From assembly GCF_037176765.1 (NCBI RefSeq), contig NC_090034.1, positions 91,748,500-91,812,499 of the forward strand: a stretch of 64,000 bases of DNA, given 5' to 3'. This document shows positions 49,640 through 58,800 of this stretch, piece after piece. Under the pieces are notes generated by a model. It searched no databases. It saw only the letters and a list, made by a program, of their open reading frames with translations, and was not told the DNA's origin. This DNA comes from Anolis sagrei (Eukaryota; Chordata; Lepidosauria; Squamata; Anolidae). Position 1 is the stretch's first letter. The number at the start of each line of letters is the position of its first letter. The position numbers and the translations under genes were made by a program.

Positions 49640-51048
49640 ATGAAGCGAGGAGACAGATTGGTTATAGAAGGGGTGATTAAAAAAGAGGGTGTAGATTGGC
49701 TAAGAAAGAATTTGGAAAAAGTGGAGGAAGAAATCTGGAATATATATTTTAAAAGAGTTTACGAGAAAAGAAACTAAGGAAATTAGAAACCCAATGTTGA
49801 GCAATATATTAGAAGTATGGAACAAATATAGGAGAATGTTAATAACGGATGGTTCAGTAATAACCCCAATTGTAATTTCCAAAATATATATATTTAAAAG
49901 TAATTGATAAAAAGTTAGGGGAAAAAATTTAGACAAAATAGGGGATTGGATAAAGGTGGGAATGAAGAAGGAAATTATTATGGAAGAATTTAGAGAAATA
50001 AAATTGACATGGTTCCATTATATACAATTAGAACAATAATTTAAAAACTGGGTAAAAAAAATAAAAATGGAAATAAACTTAACCAATTTGAACAAATAAT
50101 ACAAAATGGAAAGGCTGTAGAGGAGCATGAAAATTTAAAAGGATTAACTAGTAAAGTATATAAGATAATAATTGAAATAAAGGAAGGAAAAACTAAAAAC
50201 AACACCCTCAAGGAGGTCTGGGAAGAAGATTTAGGGATAAAAATAAATTAAACAGAGTGGCAACAATTATGAAGACAGACATCTAAAGAATTTATCAATA
50301 TGGGTTAAAGAAAATTACTATAAGTTAATATGGAAATGGTACCTCACACCAATAAGAATAGCAAATATAAATAAAAACTACTCAAAAAATTGTTGGAGAG
50401 GATGCCAAGAATCAGGAACATATTATACATATGTGGTGGCAATGTAAGTATGTAAATAATTTTTGGGGAAAGTATTTAGAGAAATAGAAGACATAATGAA
50501 TATTAAAATAGAAAGAAGTCCTAGTATAGCTTTATTATAATTATATAACAATAAACAACTGAAAAAAGCGGATAAAGATGCGATAACAAACCTATTAACA
50601 ATAGCAAGGAATTAGAAAAGAGAAATAAATATACAAATAGAATATATTTGTATAGAGAAATATACAAATATACAAATAGAAATAAATATACAAATAGAGA
50701 AATAAATATACAAATAGAAGGCAGTATGGAAATTGGCAATAAATGATAAGCTGACATGTATATTAAAAGCTAAAATAGGTATATGGAAACAAAGTGATTT
50801 TGATAATGTATGGAGAAAAGTTATTAAAAATGCATTTAAAAAGAAAGAAGGAAATTTACCTCCACAAGAAGAACTGAAATTTTGGACAGATGATATGTAA
50901 AAGCTGTGGCTTGGGAGGTGAGCACAGGGGTGAGAGATAGAAAATATGTATAAGCAGAAAAATAACAGTAGATACCAAAAGTTAAAGTGTGATAGATTGT
51001 ATTGAATAATATGAATCTGCTGTAAAATAATGTATAACAAATGTATCG

Positions 51049-51092
<44 letters not shown>

Positions 51093-51290
51093 TTCTGTTC
51101 TGTATCAAAAAAGAGAGAAGAAAATTGGGAAGGAAAAGGGATGGAATATAATGAAATGGGGTGTCCTGGGGAAGGAGCAGAATTAGATGACTGAGTAAAA
51201 TAATGGATAGGAACAATAACAGTAATAATAGAGTAAAATAATAAATGTAATAATAGCAATAATAAATAGAGCAATTTCATGAAATATATG
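49640..51290 (+). mobile_element. L1-type LINE, ORF2 C-terminus and 3' end
   Basis: The plus strand, with many stops, reads WLRKNLEKVEEEIWNIYFKR, WKWYLTPIRIANINKNYSKN and the zinc-finger-like CWRGCQESGTYYTYVWWQC, the hallmark of L1 ORF2 ends, then VWRKVIKNAFKKKEG and EELKFWTDDM. It includes a small ATAAATATACAAATAGA tandem expansion at 50625-50720 and (TA)n at 51053-51090. Confidence 0.8.
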
Positions 51291-51369
51291 TCAGCTCAGT
51301 GAGTAATCTGTTAGGAATTTTTACTTAGAAATTGTGTAGATTGCAATCTCTCAGAAAGAGAAAGAACAA

Positions 51370-52060
51370 GGTACTGTATATACTCGAGTATAAGCTGACC
51401 CGAATATAAGTTGAGACACCTCATTTTACCACAAAAACCGTGGAAACGGATTGACTCGAGTATAAGTCAAGGGTGGGAAATGCAGTAGCTACTGGTAAAT
51501 TTCAAAATAAAAATAGATACCAATATAATTACATTAATTGAGGCATCAGTAGGTCAAATGTTTTTGAGTATTTATATAAAACTGTAATTTAAGATAAGAC
51601 TGTCCAATTCTGATTAAACCATTATTCTAACCTTCTTCAATGTGCTTACATATCCTTCAAATAATAATAGAGTAAAATAAGAAATGTAATAATAATAATA
51701 ATAATAATAACAGAGTAAAATAATGGAAATGTAATAATAACAGTAATAATAGAGTAAAATAATAAATATAATAGTAGCAATAATAAATAGAGTAAAATAA
51801 TAAATGTAATAATAACAACAACAACAATAAGGTAACACAATAAATGCAAAAATGATAATAATAGAGTAAAATGATAAATGTAATAATAATAATGATAATA
51901 ATAATAATAAATAGAGTAAAATAATAAATGTAATAAAATAATAATAACAGAGTAAAATAATAAATAACCTTGATTTGAGTATAAGCTGAGGGGGACTTTT
52001 TCAGCTTAAAAAAGAGCTGAAAACTAAGCTTATACTCAAATATATACAGTTTTCACTGAA
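51370..52060. mobile_element. TIR element with AT-rich tandem interior
   Basis: Left end ACTGTATATACTCGAGTATA, right end TTATACTCAAATATATACAG, imperfect inverted repeats. The interior 51660-51960 is a tandem array of AGAGTAAAATAATAAATGTA units with AAT runs. A partial copy is at 7740-7920. Superfamily unclear. Confidence 0.75.
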
Positions 52061-52215
52061 GCACAATAAATGTATATAAATACAGAGATATTGCAAGATC
52101 ATGGTAATCTAAAGCAAGTGCTAATAGTCTTACAACTTTTTAAAAATTAGATTCTATATTTGTGGCTTTATTTATAAATTATAGACCCAACATGTAGTTC
52201 CTAGTGTAAAAGACA

Positions 52216-52292
52216 TAAATATGTGGGTGAAATGTCAGGAGAGAATGCTTCTGGAACATGGCCATACAGCCCAGAAAACGTACAGCAGCCCA
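52216..52292 (+). mobile_element. Penelope-like 3' fragment
   Basis: ATATGTGGGTGAAATGTCAGG, then CTTCTGGAACATGGCCATAC and CAGCCCAGAAAACG. Confidence 0.8.
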
Positions 52293-52299
52293 TATAAAT

Positions 52300-53510
52300 A
52301 TACTTATATTTAAAACAATTTTGTATTTGAAAATTAGTACCATAACGAAACACAGTTCAAGATTCATAAATATTGCTTCTTATATGCTGAGACCATAATA
52401 CTGCTGCAAATCATTTATTCTAGTACAGGAAAATTTTATGCTTTCCTTACCTCCAAACAATATTCCAGAAATCAACCCAATTACTTTGGAGCATTATTTC
52501 CAAACTCTAAGGGTTGTACTATAAAACAAAGAAAACAGTTAAGAAGAAGCATGTTTTATATCTATTCTATGGCTTAAATTTATAAACAAGTTTTGGGAAA
52601 ACAATGTTCTTTGTTGATTTTGAAACTGGACGATTTGGAGATATATGTTTAACATTTGTTCCTATTGTACAACATTTCAGCGTTATTAACTTTACTCCAC
52701 TGAACAGAGATCAAAAACAAGAGACTCGTTCTCCGCGGTTCTGATACTTTGGACACGGGAAGAAAGTCAACAGATCTTGTCCCCGTGTTCAACATCGAAA
52801 AATAAGATAAAAAGATGTCAAAGAGGAGCTTTGGTTAGAATATTTCTTAAATTATGAAAAGCACCAAAATTCCTAATATATGTCAGGTGAGAAATGAAAT
52901 TATCTATATTTCAGTTATCCAGGGAAATTGGAAGATAGTATTTGTTTTTAATTCAAGAGAAAAAGGCAATGACATTAATCCTATCTGATAATGTGTACTA
53001 TCGGGTAATCCTTTTATTTTGATACACGAAGCCTCCTTTAAAAAGGTAATGCGGAAGTTTTTTATTCAGAGTTAGATATTACATTATTGAAGAAATAATT
53101 CTACCTGTTTGATTAAAACAAAGGCAGGGGTCTTGGGTAAAGTTACTAGGTAAACATTTAGAGATTACGACCAGACCTCTGGTTGAGAACTATTTCATAC
53201 TCGGGCTTCTCTAGTCTATGTTAGCCCAGTTACCATCCCTGGCCATACAACCACTCTGGCCACAAAACCAACCTGCACAATTTTGTGAACAATAGTTGGC
53301 TTTTGTAAATTAATGTTAATTTTTTTATGTTCAGATTTTACATCATTGTATAATTCTTGTTTTATTATGATTACTTTAATTCAATGATGTTAGGTTCTAT
53401 TATTGTTTTAATATGTGGGGCTTTTCTGGGGTTATAATGTTGGTACTTGTTTGCTTTATGGAGGCATTGAATGTTTGCTGTTGTATGTTGGAATCCACCT
53501 TGAGTTCCCC
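52300..53510. other. Intergenic stretch, nothing recognised
   Basis: AT-rich sequence with no supported exon; from about 53390 an LINE-like tail (CTTGAGTTCCCCTGGAGATA at 53500) leads into the GAA repeats. Confidence 0.4.
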
Positions 53511-53520
53511 TGGAGATAGA

Positions 53521-53624
53521 TGAAGAAGAAGGAGAAGGAGGAGGAGGAGGAGGAGGAGGAGGAGGAGAAGAAGAAGAAGAAGAAGAAGAAGAAGAAGAAG
53601 AAGAAGAAGAAGAAGAAGAAGAAG
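53521..53624. repeat. (GAA)n/(GGA)n microsatellite
   Basis: GAAGAAGGAGAAGGAGGAGG onward, then a pure GAA run from about 53567 to 53624. The poly-serine and poly-leucine frames are repeat translations. Confidence 0.95.
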
Positions 53625-53962
53625 AAACACAACAAGATTTGTTCACAGCAAACAAGATCACTATGCTGGTTGTTGCATTGGATCACATGTCGGACACATC
53701 CCAAGTGCCTAGGACTATGTGATGTATCGGTGAATAACGTGTGCAGATCCCAGTAGGGTGGCTTTTTGCAGCTGGCAGATGGTAATTTTGTCAGCGCCGA
53801 TTGCGTTTAAGTGCAGGCCAAGGTCTTTAGGCACTGCACCCAGTGCGCCGATCACCACTGGGACCACCTTGACTGGCTTGTGCCAGAGTCTTTGCAGTTC
53901 GATCTTTAAATCTTTGTATCGTGGCAGCTTTTCCAGTTGTTTCTCTTCAGTCCAAGAATAGG
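53625..53962 (-). mobile_element. R4/Dong-like LINE 3' fragment
   Basis: Minus-strand frame reads EEKQLEKLPRYKDLKIELQR then LWHKPVKVVPVVIGALGAVP and ITICQLQKATLLGSAHVIHR. It is inserted between two purine repeats. Best preserved copy of the family here. Confidence 0.7.
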
Positions 53963-54175
53963 TAGAGAAGGAAGAAAGGGGAGAAAGAGGAAGGGAAAGA
54001 AAAAGGGGGAAAGAAGGAAGAGAAGGAAGGAAGGAAGGAAGGAAGGAAGGAAGGAAGGAAGGAAGGAAAAAAAGAAGGGAAGAAAGGAAAGAGAGGAAAG
54101 GAAGGAATGAAGCAGAGAGAGAGAGAAAGAAAGAAAGAATGAAAGAAAGAATGAAAGAAAGAAGAAAGAGGGAGG
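53963..54175 (+). repeat. (GGAA)n/(GAAA)n polypurine tract
   Basis: Almost pure purine, with a clean GGAA run at about 54020-54068 and GAAA units at 54120-54165. Confidence 0.93.
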
Positions 54176-54604
54176 GAAGGATGGCCACAGCATCGCATGG
54201 CAGGAACAGTTAGTCTCTCAATAAATAGATCTGCATTAATTGTTTTGCTGTGTCAAATTCAGCTACTTCTGCAAGTCAACTCTAGTTCTTCAACACAAAT
54301 CAGTTCAGATAACTTTTCTTGCATACTACAAATCAAAGGTTGCAAAAGGAGTGTGAAAATGATATCCCCCAAATATATTTTCCAACTTTAGCTTCAAATC
54401 CATCTCTTGATCTCTTTGATCGCAAATCAGTGCCAAGTTCTATAATTTGTCAAAGCTCTGAATGTGACTTTGTTACCATTTCCCAGGAACCGTGTTTTTC
54501 TCTCTTTTTGTGATCTACTGTATCCAGATTTCTCTCCAGAATTGTGAAAGTTCTGCTTACAGGCAGGAAACAGTGTTGCAAATGGTGTGGAAATTTTAAC
54601 TTCA

Positions 54605-54690
54605 TCAGCATTGGCTGTATGGCCATGTTCCAGAAGCATTCTCTCCTGACGTTCTGCCTGCATGTATGGAAGACATCCTCAATATTGCAG
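54605..54690 (-). mobile_element. Penelope-like 3' fragment
   Basis: GGCTGTATGGCCATGTTCCA, CATTCTCTCCTGACGTTCTG and GACATCCTCAATATTG. 54700-54970 beyond it is AT-rich without recognised feature. Confidence 0.72.
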
Positions 54691-54972
54691 CCAACTGTGC
54701 TGGGGATGTGGCTGTTTATATAGTTTCAATCATGCTGTATCTATTTGATTTTACCTGGTTTTTAATTACACATGTACTAGTCCATGCAATATGTAGTATT
54801 TTAAGGTTGCATCTTGCCATCAATATATGTAGCATTTTAATAATTTATAGGAGTTTAATGGTGTATTGTATATTATATTTAATAATCTGGTTTTCATGCA
54901 TTTATCTATTTGCCTTATATGTGAAAGACCTATGGTCTAAGCATTGAATAAATTTGAATAAGGAACTTGAAC

Positions 54973-55256
54973 AGAGGTTCCAGAAGCATTCTCTCCTGAC
55001 GTTTCGCCTGCATCTATGGCAGGCATCCTCAGTGGTTGTGAGGTCTGTTGGAAACTAGGGAAAGAGGGTATATTATATATCTGTGGAATGTCCAGGGTGG
55101 AAGAAAGAACTTTTGCCTGTTGGAGGTCGATGTGAATGTTTCAATGAATAGATGCAGATGAAACGTCAGGAGAGAATGCTTCTGGAGCATGGCCATACAG
55201 CCCAGAAAACTCACAACCCAGTGATTCCGGCCACGAAAGCCTTCGACAATACATTT
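54973..55256. mobile_element. Fold-back pair of Penelope-like fragments upstream of HAMP
   Basis: 54973-55143 is minus (CCAGAAGCATTCTCTCCTGA, GGCAGGCATCCTCAGTGGTT), 55145-55256 is plus (AGATGCAGATGAAACGTCAG to CCTTCGACAATACATT). About 420 bp upstream of the HAMP TATA box. Confidence 0.78.
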
Positions 55257-55458
55257 ATCAGTATTTGGTTATCTCTTTTTGCTGTTATGCTTTTTTTGGG
55301 ATATTTCTGATTTGTAAGTTACAGTAAATCTTCCACAACAGTGAGGGGAAACCCCTGGAAGGATGAAAGAGTTTTACAACACTGGAAAAAACATGTTGCG
55401 TACAGCAGTGTATTAACCCTAACTTCAGCCTGAGACCAGAAACATGGAGTTCTCCCAC

Positions 55459-55684
55459 TTGCGCAGGCATAAGTGAGGATGGGAAGTGTCGCCACGCAAC
55501 CTCAAGTTACATCAGTTGGGAAATTTGGCCCATTTTCTGTCTCTGTGGATTATGAGCTTTTGATCAAACATGATAAAGCTATTGACCTGTTTGCTCAGGA
55601 CTTATCTCTTTCCAAATGTGTTTCTCGTAGTAACACGGCCGATTGGCTAATTTGAACATGGGGAGGACCTCTCCGGTCTATAAA
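55459..55684 (+). promoter_or_regulatory. HAMP: HAMP proximal promoter
   Basis: TATAAA at 55679-55684 fits a start near 55710. Inverted CCAAT (ATTGG) at 55642-55646. GATA-type sites at 55571-55574 (GATA) and 55601-55607 (CTTATCT). TTGCGCAG at 55459-55466 is one base from a perfect C/EBP half-palindrome. Non-canonical E-boxes CAGTTG at 55513-55518 and CAAATG at 55613-55618. C/EBP and USF binding at hepcidin promoters is known in mammals; use of these sites is inferred. A BMP-response GGCGCC or a clear TTCTTGGAA STAT3 site is not visible here. Confidence 0.65.
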
Positions 55685-55805
55685 GGCCTTTCCCTTGTTC
55701 GTTCAGGTAGAATTCTTGCTTTGCCTGTCCTAGAGAAAGACAGAGAGAACAGGGAAAGAAAGCAATCTTAAGGAAAAGGAACTGGTGCTATTCCAAGAAG
55801 GAAAG

Positions 55806-55883
55806 ATGAAGCTGCATCTGACCTGCGTTGTCTTCATTCTTCTCTGTGCCGCTGTCCAAAACCTCCATGCTTTCACATTTCAG
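55806..55883 (+). CDS. HAMP: HAMP coding exon 1 (signal peptide)
   Basis: 26 codons, MKLHLTCVVFILLCAAVQNL then HAFTFQ. Donor GTAAGA at 55884. The start lies 127 bp after the TATA box; no earlier ATG in frame is needed. Confidence 0.96.
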
Positions 55884-58800
55884 GTAAGACATATTCTTAT
55901 TCCTTACACTATCTGTCCCCTGCCACGTGTTGCTGTGGCCCAGTCTGTGTTGATGTGTTTTGAGTGTGCATATATTTGTGTACATGTGTCTATATGTGTG
56001 TTTGCATATATATATATAAAGTTTTAAGCATGTGTTGTAATGTATTTTTGGAGGTTTTTTGGCTTTTAAAGTCTCTTATGCAGCATTTTCCAGTGTTTTT
56101 ATGAGTGATGGTCACTCATTGGTCTGAGAGGTGTATTGTGTCCAAATTTGGTGTCAATTCATCCAGTGGTTTTTGAGTTATGTTAATCCCACAAACAAAC
56201 ATTACATTTTTATTTATATAGATTTTGGGGCAGTTGCTGAATTCCTGTGTTCTTTCAAGGGCCTGTCACTCTCTACACTACACCATGATAGTGCTATGAG
56301 ACTGATTATCAACCTTCCCAATGGCACGACCACTTAGTACAGTTCCTCATGTTGTCGTGACCCTCAACCAAAATGGTTTTTGTTGCTACCTCACAACTGT
56401 AATTTTGCTATTGTTATGAATCGTAATGTAAATATCCGATATGCAGAATGTTTTTTCATTCACTGGACCAAATTTGGCACAAATACCAGATATGCTCAAA
56501 TTTGAATACTGGGGGGGGGGGGGGTTGGGGGGGGATTGATTTTGTCATTTGGGAGTTGTAGTTGCTAGGATTTATAGTTCAGGCACAATCAACAAGCATT
56601 CTGAACTCCACCAATGATAGAATTGAACCAAACTTGGCACACAGAGCTCCCATGACCAACAGAAAATATGGGAAGGGTTTGGTGGGCATAGACCTTGAGT
56701 TTTGGAGTTGTGGTTCTCCTACGTGCAGGGAGAGGGCTTTTGGTGAGAGGATTTGTCGTCTGTTGCCAAAAAGGAAGAGAAGGACAGGTGGAGAAATCTT
56801 CAGCCATCTCTGCCAAAAGGGTTCCTAAGATGATCAGAAATATATGTTTTGTGACCCCTCTGAAACCCCCCTCATGGCCCCCCCAGGGGTCCTGACCCCC
56901 CCCCCCCCCCAAACCGAGAAACACTGCTCAGCAAACTTAGAGCTTCTTGGCTTCCATAGAATGTAGCTATAAGAGTAGAATCATAGTGCTGTAATTTTGT
57001 GATGTGAAAGGACTCCAGTTCTCCAGGAAAGGAAATAAATCCTGAGGGGTGGAATGAGTAGAGATGGGAGGGGAAATATTTTTTGGATGTGAATTGGCTT
57101 TAAAGTCTTGACATCCATCCACCTCACCTAGTACCATATCTTTGTGGCCCAGAGCTAGTATTCGCAGCTATGTTGCACTTGTGAAACTGTATTAAGGGGT
57201 CAAGGTATTAGGAAGGTTGAGAAACAGTGATCTAGACAGATATCTCCCTCTGTCAGAGAACCACCCAGCATGTTCTGGACTTACAAATAGCCTACTGCTG
57301 TCAGGTGAAATGGAGGACACTCTCTTGTCACCAGGACTGAAGTTAAATGGAGCTGCCAGCCCTGTTCTCTTCTATACTTGGAATCCGGGGAGAAGGCATG
57401 CCATCTCACCCTTTGTATCCAGCAGAAGTGTAGCTACAGGGGAACAAAATGAGAACATTTCCTCCCTATATGAATTCTACCCCACTGAATATAGTTTCCC
57501 TCTGGTCCTCCAGTTGCTAGCATTGCAGAGATGCTGAAAAGTATTCATTAAAGCAACTCTCACATTTGCTGTGTTCATATTTCCTCGGTCACTTTGCCTG
57601 CCATTTTTTGGAGGCCTGAGCTTCAAGTTTCATGTGCTAGCAATTAGAGGACTGATGTAACATTTCATGTAGAAGTGCTATCCAGGAGCAGTGATTCACC
57701 TTTTAAATAGGTGCATCACTGCTTCTAGATCAGTGGTTCTCAACCTGGGGTCCCCAGATGTTTTTGGCCTTCAACTCCCAAAAATCCTAACAGCTGGTAA
57801 ACTGGCTGGGATTTCTGGGAGTTGTAGGCCAAAAACATCTGGGGACCCCAGGTTGAGAACCACTGTTTTAGATAGCGCCAGAAAAAGGAGCAATATGCCA
57901 TCATCTATTTTTCAAAACCAGGTAAGACTTCTGGGTTTGAGTGTTTAAAACAGCAATAAAACTTCGATGTGGCCTCTGAAGCATCCCAGGACAGAAAATT
58001 GACCCATGAGGCCATCACATTTGCCCACCCTTTCTTCAGTGTCCCTTTGAAAGTCAAAGTAAAGTGATTGTGTAGAAAAGCATTTCTCAACCTGGGGGTC
58101 GGGACCCCTGGGGGAGTTGCGAGGGGGGTTTCAGAGGGGTCCCCAAAGACCATCAGAAAACACATATTTCTGATTGTCTTAGGAATCCCTTTGGCAGCAA
58201 CTACAACTCCCAAATGACAAAATCAATCCCCCCAACTGCACCAGTATTCAAATTTGGGCGTATCAGTTATTTGTGCCAAATTTGGTCCAGATCCATAGTC
58301 ATTTGGGTTCACAGTGCTCTCCAGATGTAGGTGAACTACATCTCCCCTAAATCACAGCCAATTCCTCCCAAATCCCTCCAGTATGTTTATTGGTAATGGG
58401 GCTTCAGATCTATCATTGTTTGAGTCCACAGTGCTCTCTGGATGGGGGTGAACTGCAACTCCAAAACTCAAGGTCAATGCCCACCAAGCCCTTCCAGTAT
58501 TTTTTGTTGGTCATGGGAGTTCTGTATGCCAAGATTGGTTCAGTCCCATCTTTGGTGGTGTTCAGAATGCTCTTTGATTGTAGGTTAACTATAAATCCCA
58601 GCAGCTACAAGTCCCAAATGACAAAATTGGGTATTTATGCCAAATTTGGTCCAGTGAATGAAAATACATCCTGCATATCAGATATTTACATGAGGATTCA
58701 TATCAGTAGCAAAATTACAGTTATGAAGTAGCAATGAAAATAATGTTATGGTTGGGGGTCACCACAACATGGGGAACTGTCTTAAGGGGTTGGGGCATTA

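Noticed and set aside
53371-54193. Poly-serine, poly-leucine and poly-lysine frames
   Set aside because: GAA/GGAA microsatellite read in several frames.
55785-55805. Upstream extension of the HAMP reading frame by seven codons
   Set aside because: The first codon there is GTG, not ATG; the signal peptide begins properly at 55806.
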